From an uncultured Lachnospiraceae bacterium (lineage in GTDB: Bacteria; Bacillota; Clostridia; Lachnospirales; Lachnospiraceae), in the NCBI GenBank assembly GCA_945919795.1, contig CAMEJJ010000003.1, positions 62,001 to 126,000 of the forward strand: a stretch of 64,000 nucleotides of DNA, given 5' to 3'. This document shows, piece by piece, positions 17,813-26,217 of the stretch. The position numbers and the translations under genes were made by a program. The notes below the pieces were generated by a model. That model saw only the letters and a program-made list of their open reading frames with translations, was not told the DNA's origin and did no database searches. The stretch's first letter is position 1. The number at the start of each line of letters is the position of its first letter.

Positions 17813-17975
17813 TTATCCACAATATCCACAAAAATAACGGTATCAGATATACACGTTTGATTGTGGATATTTTAATTTACATAAACTTTACTTTTTTGTT
17901 TAGACAAGCATCTATTTTGAAGCATTTTTTATCAAAAACGGAATATTATGTGTACCTTTCATCCACATATCCACA
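17813..17975. promoter_or_regulatory. Cluster of five DnaA-box-like sites upstream of the helicase-loading genes
   Basis: TTATCCACA (17813-17821, exact consensus) is followed directly by ATATCCACA (17822-17830). The same 9-mer is inverted at 17862-17870. TCATCCACA (17959-17967) and ATATCCACA (17967-17975) overlap by one base. All lie in the 287-bp gap between murC and the dnaD-like gene, whose promoter is 58 bp further on. Confidence 0.7.
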
Positions 17976-18032
17976 TATTTTTGAAAATGCCGCGAAGCCT
18001 TGATTTTTGGCGCTTTTTTGGAAATTTGCCTA

Positions 18033-18061
18033 TTTCATTTTTACGAATTCTGTGCTATACT
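18033..18061 (+). promoter_or_regulatory. Predicted promoter of the dnaD-like gene
   Basis: TTTCAT (18033-18038) and TATACT (18056-18061), 17-bp spacer, 38 nt before ATG. The -35 is weak, so an activator or DnaA binding could matter. Confidence 0.45.
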
Positions 18062-18098
18062 TGCACTTGCTTTAAAGAATGAATGAACAGGTGATAAG

Positions 18099-19184
18099 AT
18101 GACACATTTAACAGTATCTTTGGAACAAGGATCGGACTTTACTGTTTTATCCAATCGTTTTATTGATGAATATATGGTTTTGGCCAATGATGCACAGATT
18201 AAGATTTATTTATATCTGTTGCGCATGAGTGGGGCAAATCTGCCTTTTGGTATTTCGGATATTGCCGACCATTTTAATTTTATGGAAAAGGATGTACTGC
18301 GTGCACTTTGCTACTGGGAAAAGAATCAGCTTCTTTCTTTGGATTTCGACAGCGCACACAATATAAAGGCTATCCGCATCCTGCCTTTACCGTCCAAAGA
18401 GCCTTTTGTGTCTTCTGATACAACAGCTCCCCTTTCACAGTATCAGCAAGCAGAGATTGTTCCTCTGGCTCCCAAGCTTATGATAAGCAATACCTTGCCT
18501 GAATCAAGTGAGAGATTAGAAAAAACCAATTACAGTGCAGATGATCTGGTTGCTTTTAAAAACAACAACGAAACCTCCCAGATTATCTTTATTGCCGAAT
18601 CCTACACCGGAAAGCCTTTGTCAGCTTCCGATATGCAGACTTTACTATATATATATGATAAACTCGGCTTTTCCATTGATTTAATTGACTATCTCATTCA
18701 GTATTGCGTAGGTCGCGGCAAAAAGCAGTTTTCCTATATCCAGAAGGTTGCTATCAACTGGTATGATTCGCATATCACCACGGTGGAACAGGCCAAAAAC
18801 CACACCGGCAAATATGACAAATCTGTATATACGATTATGAAAGCACTGGGCAAAAATGCAGACCCTACCACTCCGGAAATCGCATTTATCCGTAAATGGT
18901 CACAGGAATGGGGATTTTCTCTCGACCTGATTTTGAAGGCCTGTGAAAGAACTGTATTAAATACCGATAATCACCGTTTTGAATATACCAACGGCATTTT
19001 GTCCAAATGGCACGCTGCCAATGTAAAATCATTACAGGATGTGGATACTTTAGAGGAAAAGCACCACACAACAACTAAGACTTCTTCCAAGAATGCCGGA
19101 AATCCTAAGGGCGGTTTCAATGATTTTTCCCAGCGCTCTTATGACTATGAAGAATTGGAAAAAGCATTATTGAAAAGCAATTGA
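18099..19184 (+). CDS. DnaD/DnaB-like replication initiation protein
   Basis: 361 residues. The N-terminal winged-helix region (FTVLSNRFIDEYMVLANDAQ, then the FGISDIADHFN helix-turn-helix) and two C-terminal DnaB_2-type helical domains, one ending in YIQKVAINWYDSHITT and another in ILSKWHAANVKSL, match the DnaD/DnaB superfamily. In Bacillus these proteins recruit the helicase loader at oriC and at restart sites. The neighbouring dnaI-like gene supports the call. AGGTGAT lies before ATG. Confidence 0.88.
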   Translation: MTHLTVSLEQGSDFTVLSNRFIDEYMVLANDAQIKIYLYLLRMSGANLPFGISDIADHFNFMEKDVLRALCYWEKNQLLSLDFDSAHNIKAIRILPLPSKEPFVSSDTTAPLSQYQQAEIVPLAPKLMISNTLPESSERLEKTNYSADDLVAFKNNNETSQIIFIAESYTGKPLSASDMQTLLYIYDKLGFSIDLIDYLIQYCVGRGKKQFSYIQKVAINWYDSHITTVEQAKNHTGKYDKSVYTIMKALGKNADPTTPEIAFIRKWSQEWGFSLDLILKACERTVLNTDNHRFEYTNGILSKWHAANVKSLQDVDTLEEKHHTTTKTSSKNAGNPKGGFNDFSQRSYDYEELEKALLKSN

Positions 19185-19186
19185 TT

Positions 19187-19285
19187 TTGGAAATAATTGA
19201 TTTTGAAATAATTGATTTTGCAATTATTAATTTTTGAATCAATGATTTTGTAATAATGAATTTTTGAATCAATTGATTTAGAATA
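19187..19285. repeat. AT-rich degenerate tandem repeats
   Basis: ATTGATTTTGAAATA-type units of about 15-17 bases are repeated with drift between the two helicase-loading genes. No coding potential was seen. Confidence 0.5.
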
Positions 19286-19298
19286 AAGGAGTTTACTC

Positions 19299-20267
19299 AT
19301 GGGGTTAACCAACAAGCAATTTGATACCATCATGCAGCACTATGATGATATTCAAAAAGAAAATCGTGATTTGCTGGCAGCAAAAGAACAGGAAATTCGC
19401 AAAAAAATTCCTCAATACTTCCAGTTCGGACAGGAAATCAATTCACTGCGGGTAAAAAGAGCAAAAGCTTCCTTATCCAAAAACAAGGACTTTGTTTCAC
19501 AGTGCCTGAAAGAAGAACAGGACTTAATAGAAAAACGCGACAAACTTCTCTTATCCGAAGGCTATCCGGCTGATTATCTTAGCATGACCTATCATTGCCC
19601 AATCTGCAAAGATAAGGGACTTCTTTCTGATAACAGAACCAAATGTACTTGTTTTATTTCTGCCCAGACCAAACTGTTATTTGAGCAATCCGGCATATAT
19701 GAATTAATCAAAACACAAAATTTTGATACGCTTTCCTATGAGTATTTTGATAAAGAGCATGTAGCAGGCTATCAGAATGCCGTAACGATAGCCAAAAATT
19801 TTATCACAAATTTCAACTCGGACTACCAAAATCTGCTCTTTTATGGTAATGTGGGTACTGGTAAAACTTTTTTGACATGCTGTATTGCCAAAGAATTGAT
19901 GGAACAGGGGATTTCCGTCACCTATTGCAGTGCAGAACAGTTATTCCGCATGTTGGTAGACTTGCGTTTTCAGGAGGATAAGGATTCCTATTTTTCATTT
20001 ATGGAAGATATCCATGATCGGGATGTTCTGATTATTGATGATTTAGGCACGGAAACCGTTACAGAGCGTGTCCGTTCCGATTTGTTTACCTGTTTAAACA
20101 ATCGGGATATGGCTCACAAATCCACCATTATATCTACCAATTTATCAATTGAAGAGTTAAATAAACGCTACTCCGAGAGGATTTTCTCGCGTATGAGCAG
20201 TCATTTTACTTTTTGTAAATTTGATGGTCCTGACATCCGCATGAAAATTAAGCTTTCCGGTAACTAA
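19299..20267 (+). CDS. DnaI/DnaC-like replicative helicase loader (AAA+)
   Basis: 322 residues. The N-terminal region ends in a Cys cluster typical of DnaI-type loaders (YHCPICKDKG and TKCTCF, about residues 100-123). The AAA+ core has Walker A GNVGTGKTF, Walker B VLIIDDLGTE, a sensor-1 ISTNL and the arginine-finger region YSERIFSRM. It loads the replicative helicase in an ATP-dependent way. AAAGGAG precedes the ATG. It probably forms an operon with the dnaD-like gene, 114 nt upstream. Confidence 0.92.
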   Translation: MGLTNKQFDTIMQHYDDIQKENRDLLAAKEQEIRKKIPQYFQFGQEINSLRVKRAKASLSKNKDFVSQCLKEEQDLIEKRDKLLLSEGYPADYLSMTYHCPICKDKGLLSDNRTKCTCFISAQTKLLFEQSGIYELIKTQNFDTLSYEYFDKEHVAGYQNAVTIAKNFITNFNSDYQNLLFYGNVGTGKTFLTCCIAKELMEQGISVTYCSAEQLFRMLVDLRFQEDKDSYFSFMEDIHDRDVLIIDDLGTETVTERVRSDLFTCLNNRDMAHKSTIISTNLSIEELNKRYSERIFSRMSSHFTFCKFDGPDIRMKIKLSGN

Positions 20268-20300
20268 TAACCAAATGACAGAAAGAGAGGATCATTCATC

Positions 20301-21485
20301 ATGTCCAAACGTGAAGAATTGAGAAACTTAGAAACCATTCCTGTAGGCTCTTTAGGAATCATTGCTTTACAGAGTTGTAAGGAATTAGGCGAAAAGGTCG
20401 ACAAATATCTTGTTGACTGGAGAACCGAACGTGAACACGCACACAGTGAAGATCTAGCATTTAAAGGCTATCAGCGTGATTCCTATCTGCTTCAGACGAA
20501 AGTGCCGAGATTTGGTTCCGGTGAAGCAAAAGGTGTTATTTTGGAATCTGTCAGAGGAAATGATTTATATATCCTTGTGGATGTTGCCAATTATTCCTTA
20601 ACCTATTCTCTCTGTGGTCATCCCAATCATATGTCCCCAGATGATCATTTTCAGGATTTAAAACGTATTATTGCCGCTGTTGGCGGAAAAGCCCGCCGCA
20701 TTACGGTTATCATGCCTTTCTTGTACGAAAGCAGACAGCATAAAAGAAGTGCCCGTGAATCTTTAGACTGTGCTTTAGCATTACAGGAACTTGTCAGCAT
20801 GGGTGTAGACAATATCATTACCTTTGATGCACACGATGCAAGAGTACAAAATGCCATTCCGTTAAACGGCTTTGAAACCGTTCAGCCGGCTTATCAGTTT
20901 ATCAAGGGCTTATTGAAAAATGTAAAAGATCTGACCATCGATTCTGAGCATATGATGGTTGTCAGTCCCGACGAAGGCGGTATGAGCCGAGCTATTTATA
21001 TTGCCAACAACTTAGGACTTGATATGGGTATGTTCTATAAAAGAAGAGATTATACCCGCCTGGTAGATGGCAGAAATCCCATTATCGCACATGAATTCTT
21101 AGGTTCCAGTGTGGAAGGCAAAGATGTGATTGTCGTAGACGACATGATTTCTTCCGGCGAAAGTGTGATTGATGTCTGTGCCGCTTTAAAGAAACGAAAA
21201 GCAAACCGCATCTTTATCTTTGCAACCTTTGGCCTGTTTACAAATGGTCTGCAAAAATTTGATGAAGCACACAGTACAGGACTTTTTGATTATGTTCTGA
21301 CCACTAACTTAATTTATCAGTCACCGGAATTATTAAAGCGTCCCTACTATATCAACTGCGATTTAAGCAAATATATCGCTTACATTATTGATACACTCAA
21401 TCATGATGCATCTATCAGCGATTTATTAAATCCCAGTGACCGTATCCAGAATCTGTTGGCTCGCTATAAAAATGGTGAGATGTAA
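20301..21485 (+). CDS. Divergent ribose-phosphate pyrophosphokinase
   Basis: 394 residues, longer than standard Prs (about 315). The PRPP loop VVDDMISSGESVIDV, the FDAHD motif (NIITFDAHDARVQNA) and VVSPDEGGMSRAIYIANN match the family, and MPFLYESRQHKR stands where Prs has the YxRQDRK loop. It would make PRPP from ribose-5-phosphate and ATP. The divergence and N-terminal extension set it apart from housekeeping Prs, so a specialised role is possible. AGAGAGGA lies upstream. Confidence 0.85.
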   Translation: MSKREELRNLETIPVGSLGIIALQSCKELGEKVDKYLVDWRTEREHAHSEDLAFKGYQRDSYLLQTKVPRFGSGEAKGVILESVRGNDLYILVDVANYSLTYSLCGHPNHMSPDDHFQDLKRIIAAVGGKARRITVIMPFLYESRQHKRSARESLDCALALQELVSMGVDNIITFDAHDARVQNAIPLNGFETVQPAYQFIKGLLKNVKDLTIDSEHMMVVSPDEGGMSRAIYIANNLGLDMGMFYKRRDYTRLVDGRNPIIAHEFLGSSVEGKDVIVVDDMISSGESVIDVCAALKKRKANRIFIFATFGLFTNGLQKFDEAHSTGLFDYVLTTNLIYQSPELLKRPYYINCDLSKYIAYIIDTLNHDASISDLLNPSDRIQNLLARYKNGEM

Positions 21486-21498
21486 AAAAGTATAATAA

Positions 21499-21547
21499 AA
21501 TGCCCGGTTTCAAGACTTAGACCGTTGAAACCGGGCATTACTTTTTG
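21499..21547 (+). terminator. Terminator related to the 1461-1679 palindrome
   Basis: AATGCCCGGTTTCAA (21499-21513) pairs without mismatch with TTGAAACCGGGCATT (21525-21539), followed by ACTTTTT. The sequence TTCGCCATG after it is shared with the large palindrome at 1461-1679. Confidence 0.85.
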
Positions 21548-21572
21548 TTCGCCATGTTTTTATTTACGTTTC

Positions 21573-21980
21573 TTAAAACTGATGTCCGCATACGCTACAG
21601 AATGCAGCTTCTTCCGGCATACTGTGATTGCAGATAGGGCAGACTTTTTCTGATTTTACAGAACCTTCTTCTGCTTCTACGGAATTATCTCCTTTTTTCT
21701 TATCCTCAATTTCAGATTTTAACTGACCAATCAGTTCTTTCTTTGCTTTGATCAGTGTAAACAAATCTTCATACTCAGTAGTTTCATCATCCACATGTGC
21801 ATTGAAATATGCTTCACCGATTTCTTCATAAGCCTTTTTAATTGCAGCTTCTGCTTTACCGATCTGAACCTGAAGTCCGGGGATTTCTGCATAGTTCTTT
21901 GCTTTTTTGGTTATATCACTATCTTTGATTGTCTGAATGGTTTCTCCCGCTTTTGATGATACTTTACTTAAAAAATCCAT
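21573..21980 (-). CDS. Zinc-ribbon protein with helical N-terminus
   Basis: 135 residues from ATG 21980 (GGAGGA, 7 nt). It has an amphipathic helical N-terminus (SSKAGETIQTIKDSDITKKAK), a coiled-coil middle, then a C-terminal double-Cys zinc ribbon CPICNHSMPEEAAFCSVCGHQF. The family is common in Clostridia with unknown role. The gene is convergent with the PRPP synthetase and is separated from it by the terminator. Confidence 0.75.
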   Translation of the reverse strand: MDFLSKVSSKAGETIQTIKDSDITKKAKNYAEIPGLQVQIGKAEAAIKKAYEEIGEAYFNAHVDDETTEYEDLFTLIKAKKELIGQLKSEIEDKKKGDNSVEAEEGSVKSEKVCPICNHSMPEEAAFCSVCGHQF

Positions 21981-22095
21981 AAAAAATTCCTCCATTTCCT
22001 CCGTTCTGTCTGAACCGATTAACTATATGGTAAAATATGCAAAATAAAAAGTCAATGCATTAATATTTTTTTAATAATTGGCAATCCTAAACGTC

Positions 22096-22262
22096 TTATT
22101 CTGCATGTGTCCCGAGAATGATCACCACCCCCGCAGATCCATCTACTCTTACCTTATCCCCAGCATGCAGCATCTGGGTCGCATTCCCGCATCCTACCAC
22201 TGCAGGGATACCAAATTCCCTGGCGACAATTGCTGCATGGGACTTCAAATTCCGCAAAAAAA
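22096..22262 (-). pseudogene. C-terminal scrap of a PEP-utilising mobile domain
   Basis: In one frame the minus strand encodes NLKSHAAIVAREFGIPAVVG, then GDKVRVDGSAGVVIILG and a stop at 22096. This is the swivelling phosphohistidine domain of PEP synthase, PPDK or rifampin phosphotransferase, with the catalytic His in KSHAAIVA. Nothing of the rest of the enzyme precedes it. The terminator of the next upstream gene abuts it. Confidence 0.75.
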
Positions 22263-22289
22263 GAAGAACGACTTCATCGCCATTCTTCT
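22262..22289 (-). terminator. Intrinsic terminator
   Basis: AGAAGAA (22268-22262 on the complementary arm) pairs with TTCTTCT (22283-22289) with an inner CGA/TCG pair, and seven T follow on the minus strand. It ends the transcript of 22361-22627. Confidence 0.65.
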
Positions 22290-22360
22290 ATAAATAATCT
22301 GTTATACTGTTTTTCAATCCAAAGCACAACTTTCAAGCTTTTGTATCATTGTCGCTTTTG

Positions 22361-22627
22361 CTAGTATTCCTTCTTAACAGTTTCGAGATTATAGATTTTT
22401 TTAAATCGCTGTTCCTCTTCCTCTGTTCGAATCAACATGACCTCCGTGAAATGTCCATCTTCTATATTCTTAAAACCGGCAACTTTTTCTCCTGTACAAA
22501 TAGAACTGCGAATGACAGCATATTGTTTCTGGGAATCAAATGGTATAGTTTCTTTTAAATCTCTTTCCCAACTCCATCTGCCGCCAAAGTGTATTAAATT
22601 TATTTTTGGAATCGTCGGTTTTTTCAT
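22361..22627 (-). CDS. Hypothetical protein, possible immunity-type cassette
   Basis: 88 residues from ATG 22627 (AAGGTGA, 5 nt; a GTG three codons earlier is less likely). Soluble, begins MKKPTIPKINLIHFGGRWSW. Family not recognised. It starts 17 nt after the alpha/beta-hydrolase scrap and marks the beginning of the accessory island. Confidence 0.5.
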   Translation of the reverse strand: MKKPTIPKINLIHFGGRWSWERDLKETIPFDSQKQYAVIRSSICTGEKVAGFKNIEDGHFTEVMLIRTEEEEQRFKKIYNLETVKKEY

Positions 22628-22643
22628 TGTCTTCACCTTACTA

Positions 22644-22775
22644 TTAATTCGAATTTCGAAGCAAAAAATCAGTAATCAGTTTCTTTTCATTATCTGTCAG
22701 GACATTCATATGACCTCTATCTTTCAACAAGTATGTTTGGCAATTGGGTATAATATTCTCCGTTACCTTACCACT
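22644..22775 (-). pseudogene. C-terminal scrap of an alpha/beta hydrolase
   Basis: The minus-strand frame reads NIIPNCQTYLLKDRGHMNVL and ends at TAA 22644. The pattern IPNCxTYLLxDRGHM is the end of an alpha/beta hydrolase with the catalytic His. A stop lies just upstream near 22790 and no start is present. Confidence 0.65.
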
Positions 22776-22944
22776 TTATAGGAATATTATAGTAAGGATC
22801 GACTAATAAAAATATAATTCTGCGAGAAATTGACTCTTTTAGTGTGGATTAATATACCATCCTTTATTTCATTTTCCAGCACAGCCTCTAGTTCATCCGA
22901 CTTACAATTTGCCTATATCATAAGCCACCTGAATATAATACATA

Positions 22945-23589
22945 TTATTTCTTCTTTTCTTCCCGAAGCCGCTTTTTCTCTGCTTTTATGAATTCCATTG
23001 ACAGATCCCGCATTTTTTGCCCTTGTGGATTTTTTCTATCCATTTGCAATATCATATCATCATAATCGAAATCTAACTTTTCAGACAACGCCTGCAAAAA
23101 ATCACGTCCGCCAAAGGAAGCACTGGCACCCAATACCAGCTCATAGGTTCCCATGTATATATGAACACAGTCACCATGACCATATGGTTTTAAAATTTTA
23201 GAGTATGATGCAATTTCTTCGTATGTATACAACCGATATCGATGTAAAACTTTTCTTGAGAGCAGCCCTTTTTCTCCTACTATACTGATATGTTCCATAG
23301 TGCTTCCCAGCAAACAGGAAAAACAGATAGGAAGTACTATGAAATCAATCGGAATAAATACCGGAGCAAGCATAGCATAGAACTCTCTGCCCATGATCAT
23401 ATACCCCAAAAAATATAAGATAACAGAACAAAAAATCGGAAAAACTGTTGTGTACGAAGAAACTGATTTAGGCAGCTTGTCCTTCGTGAATAAAGGAATT
23501 TTAAAGAAGGATTTTGAAATTCCTTTGAAAATCCGTGGTGATAAAGCTGCTAATAAAATTATTAATAATACATTATCTGAGCGTAACAT
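22945..23589 (-). CDS. Two-to-three-helix membrane protein, paralogue family member A
   Basis: 214 residues. The N-terminal part is membrane-embedded (VLLIILLAALSP, then two more helices up to about residue 95). The cytoplasmic C-terminal half reads GLLSRKVLHRYRLYTYEEI, SYSKILKPYG, SFGGRDFLQALSEKLDFDY and ends EKKRLREEKKK. The same C-terminal pattern occurs in 33633-34265 and 36919-37560. It has AAGGAGAAG before ATG. The family is not named by me; immunity is an inference from the context. Confidence 0.65.
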   Translation of the reverse strand: MLRSDNVLLIILLAALSPRIFKGISKSFFKIPLFTKDKLPKSVSSYTTVFPIFCSVILYFLGYMIMGREFYAMLAPVFIPIDFIVLPICFSCLLGSTMEHISIVGEKGLLSRKVLHRYRLYTYEEIASYSKILKPYGHGDCVHIYMGTYELVLGASASFGGRDFLQALSEKLDFDYDDMILQMDRKNPQGQKMRDLSMEFIKAEKKRLREEKKK

Positions 23590-23703
23590 GATATCTTCTC
23601 CTTCTGTCCATTAACTTATTCTATTATTCTGAAATATCCAATACTTTCATTCAACTATGTTCCTCCTCAAACTAGGAAGTTGGCTAAAAACTTTAAACCA
23701 ATT

Positions 23704-23916
23704 CTATTTGTTCATTATACATTTTATACGCATTGCCTCCTGCAATATTTTGTTCCCCCACTCATCATCTGGTGGACCGACAAGGAAAACTTTATATCCA
23801 TATACTTTTCCATTTTGCATTACACTCTGATCATCATTGATATGCAAATCAATTCTATATTTTGCAGGATACTTTGAAGGCATTGGTTCTTTCTTTCCTG
23901 CTTGTACTTCTTTCAT
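23704..23916 (-). CDS. Short hypothetical protein or C-terminal fragment
   Basis: 70 residues: charged start MKEVQAGKKEPMPSKYPAKY, then IDLHINDDQSV and WGNKILQEAMRIKCIMNK. No clear ribosome site lies before the ATG, which suggests it is the remaining end of a longer gene. Not recognised. Confidence 0.35.
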   Translation of the reverse strand: MKEVQAGKKEPMPSKYPAKYRIDLHINDDQSVMQNGKVYGYKVFLVGPPDDEWGNKILQEAMRIKCIMNK

Positions 23917-23975
23917 ATGTCTACTACCATTTATTATTTAACCAACTTTTATCCCATAATGACCAAACAGATGCC

Positions 23976-24080
23976 TTATATGCCTTCAAAAAGTAATAAT
24001 TCAGGATCAATAATACACATAGCAATTAATCCGGCAATTGCTATAAAATCATCTTCCGTGATAACATAATACGTTTCTTA
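23976..24080 (-). pseudogene. Mosaic scrap made of two island genes
   Basis: About 60 bases (23983-24045) are nearly the same as the 5' membrane-coding part of the 27383-28000 gene (IAGLIAMCIIDPELLLFEG). They are fused in frame to a YYVITED end that also occurs at about 38080-38100. A stop follows at 23976. It has no start. Confidence 0.6.
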
Positions 24081-24090
24081 ATCAAATATT

Positions 24091-24131
24091 AAAGGTCTAA
24101 ATGTATTTATCATTCAATCATTTAGACCTTT
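24091..24131 (-). terminator. Bidirectional terminator after the AAA/DUF234 gene
   Basis: AAAGGTCTAAATG (24091-24103) pairs exactly with CATTTAGACCTTT (24119-24131). It begins 4 nt past the ATPase stop codon. Confidence 0.8.
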
Positions 24132-24134
24132 ATT

Positions 24135-25568
24135 TTATGCATCAAATAAATCTTCTAACGTTATTTGATTTCCCATAATACTACTGTATTTGTTATTCTT
24201 AACCCCATAGGTTGTAATCATCGTAAGTTGAAGACCATATTTTGTTGAAGTATTTCTTTTAAAAGCCTCTATTTTATTGCGAAGCTTATGGTCATATTCC
24301 TTATCAATAATAAACTCATCTGAAGAAAATTTAATTTCACAAATATTGATGATACGATCTCTTCTTTCAATAAGCAAATCTATTTGAGCCCCCGATATTC
24401 CTAACTCTTCATCACCTCTTGTGAACCATATATATTCTTCAGACAACACCCCTGAAATTCCAAGTTTCTTCTTAATCTGATCAATGTGATCCTTACATAC
24501 TTGTTCAAAAGTAAGCCCAGCCCAACTTCTTCTTGATGGAATATCTAAAGCTTTACTCCAATAATGCTCATCTTTTCCGTGATTATTTCTTAAAAATCTA
24601 AAATAAAAATTAGTATAGTAATCAGATGATTGAAATAGAGTTGCTTTCTTTTTGTTACCATAAAAAGAAGATGCTCTGACAAAACCTGAATTAATCAGAT
24701 TCTCGAGTATTTTCGTCAATTTGCCGTTTGCGGCAATTCCAGTCTTCTCAGCGATTTCATTTCTTGTATAACCACTTCTTTTTTCCGAAAGACACTCCAT
24801 AACCTGAACATACTTATCACTATTTACAAATAATGTTCTATATAAATGTTCAAACTCATCCCAAAGCTCAGCTTTTTTTCTGAAGAACAAATTATCTATA
24901 TTTTGCACATATGACAAATCATTCTCTAACAAACTTAAATAATATGGAATGCCGCCCATAATCATATAACATTCTGCAATATCATATTCAGACCATGACA
25001 TCCCCTGTGCAAGAAGATACTCTCTAGTTTGAGCTAATGTAAATGGCTCCAAATATAATCTACAGGTCTGTCTATTAAATAAACCACCTTTATTATTAGC
25101 AATATTATCCATCATCCATGATGTTGCAGACCCACAAATAACAAATACTAAATTATCTTTACCTGAACCATAATCATTCCAAAAATATTCAAACGCCGGC
25201 AGAAAACCTGACTTATGTGTATCTAACCAAGGCATTTCATCTATGAAAAAAACATGCTTTTCATCATCGGATAATTCTTCTATATAATTTCTAAGATAAT
25301 TAAATGCCTGAATCCAGTCTTTTGGATTAGCCCACTCCTTCTCGGACCTTCTATTCAATTCGTCGCCAAAATTTCTTAACTGTACTTCTTTAGGCTGACC
25401 ATATGCGCCAGTGACTTTGAATTCAAGCTTATTCTTAAAATATTGATTAACCAAGAATGTTTTTCCTACTCTTCTTCTGCCATAAACAACAACAAGTTGT
25501 GCGGTTGCTGCTTTCATACATTTTTCAAGTCTCTCACATTCTCTTTTTCTTCCAATTAAAATACTCAT
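24135..25568 (-). CDS. AAA ATPase with DUF234 C-terminal domain
   Basis: 477 residues. Walker A is YGRRRVGKTFLV (about residues 29-40), Walker B VFFIDEMPWL (about 106). A winged-helix region (GYTRNEIAEKTG) follows, and a C-terminal DUF234 domain with a nuclease-like core (QIDLLIERRDRIINICEIKF). This ATPase family is frequent in archaea and Clostridia; the C-terminal D-(x)n-E-x-K pattern suggests a PD-(D/E)xK nuclease fold. Promoter geometry suggests the mRNA starts at or near the AUG. It stands alone between two GGTCTAAA/TTTAGACC inverted repeats. Cellular role unknown; defence or mobile-element function is possible. Confidence 0.85.
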   Translation of the reverse strand: MSILIGRKRECERLEKCMKAATAQLVVVYGRRRVGKTFLVNQYFKNKLEFKVTGAYGQPKEVQLRNFGDELNRRSEKEWANPKDWIQAFNYLRNYIEELSDDEKHVFFIDEMPWLDTHKSGFLPAFEYFWNDYGSGKDNLVFVICGSATSWMMDNIANNKGGLFNRQTCRLYLEPFTLAQTREYLLAQGMSWSEYDIAECYMIMGGIPYYLSLLENDLSYVQNIDNLFFRKKAELWDEFEHLYRTLFVNSDKYVQVMECLSEKRSGYTRNEIAEKTGIAANGKLTKILENLINSGFVRASSFYGNKKKATLFQSSDYYTNFYFRFLRNNHGKDEHYWSKALDIPSRRSWAGLTFEQVCKDHIDQIKKKLGISGVLSEEYIWFTRGDEELGISGAQIDLLIERRDRIINICEIKFSSDEFIIDKEYDHKLRNKIEAFKRNTSTKYGLQLTMITTYGVKNNKYSSIMGNQITLEDLFDA

Positions 25569-25574
25569 ATTCCA

Positions 25575-25646
25575 AGTATAATCATCTTTTTATTTCAAGT
25601 CAACAATTAGCGGTCTAAATCATTGTTTTAAACACACTTTTAGACC
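25575..25646 (-). promoter_or_regulatory. Promoter and dyad of the AAA/DUF234 gene
   Basis: TTGACT (25603-25598) and TATACT (25580-25575) with a 17-bp spacer; the last -10 base is only 7 nt from the A of ATG. Upstream, TTTAGACC and GGTCTAAA (25646-25639 and 25619-25612) form an inverted repeat with a 19-base gap. Confidence 0.7.
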
Positions 25647-25798
25647 ACAATTCCTCATTCACTAGCTTTACTCCCAATCCTGCATCAAAATTCCACTTAC
25701 ATTCAAATAACAATACATAATGCAACAACAAATTGGCTTTCTTTGGTTCCAAATATCTGCCACTTCCGTATTAAAAAGATATGAATTTGAAATGCAAC

Positions 25799-26215
25799 CT
25801 AGTATGAAATATTATCGTCTATATACGCTCTCACTTTATCCCAAAACCCTTCATAATCATTGTAATACGCTAATTCTTTTTCAATCAAATCCCATTGTTC
25901 ATCATAATCATCTGGTGATTCAAGACTCAATTGTTTTGCTTTTTTCAATATTTTCACCTCTGTATCAAGTCCACATCGTTCAAGTGCATAGATTATATCC
26001 CAAAATTTTTCTTCAAGAGAACCATTTATAACCTCATCCATACTCTCCATCTGCTTTGTATAGTCATAGTCGATTATCATAATCACATCTTTGACAAAGC
26101 ATGGATATTGTTTTAAGATTGATTCTAAATCTGGTTCATCAAGATAATCCGCCATAGCTTGAAGGAACTCATCACCAGTCAATTTTTCTTTAAACGCCTT
26201 TTCAATGAAGTTCAT
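25799..26215 (-). CDS. DMP19/DUF4375-like soluble protein, possible immunity protein
   Basis: 138 residues from ATG 26215 (GAGAGGGG upstream). Acidic, alpha-helical. The EEKFWDIIYALERCGLDTEVKILKKA segment resembles the helical core of DUF4375 (DMP19-like) proteins, some of which are immunity proteins. The match is moderate. It begins 3 nt after the stop of the 363-residue membrane protein gene and is probably translated with it. Confidence 0.5.
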   Translation of the reverse strand: MNFIEKAFKEKLTGDEFLQAMADYLDEPDLESILKQYPCFVKDVIMIIDYDYTKQMESMDEVINGSLEEKFWDIIYALERCGLDTEVKILKKAKQLSLESPDDYDEQWDLIEKELAYYNDYEGFWDKVRAYIDDNISY

Positions 26216-26217
26216 AG

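Noticed and set aside
17813-17975. Chromosomal origin oriC
   Set aside because: DnaA boxes are present, but there is no dnaA or dnaN gene, and the boxes precede a replication-gene promoter; regulation is the simpler reading.
24135-25568. Insertion sequence bounded by GGTCTAAA repeats
   Set aside because: The gene is an AAA/DUF234 ATPase and not a transposase, and the repeats have the form of a terminator and a promoter dyad.
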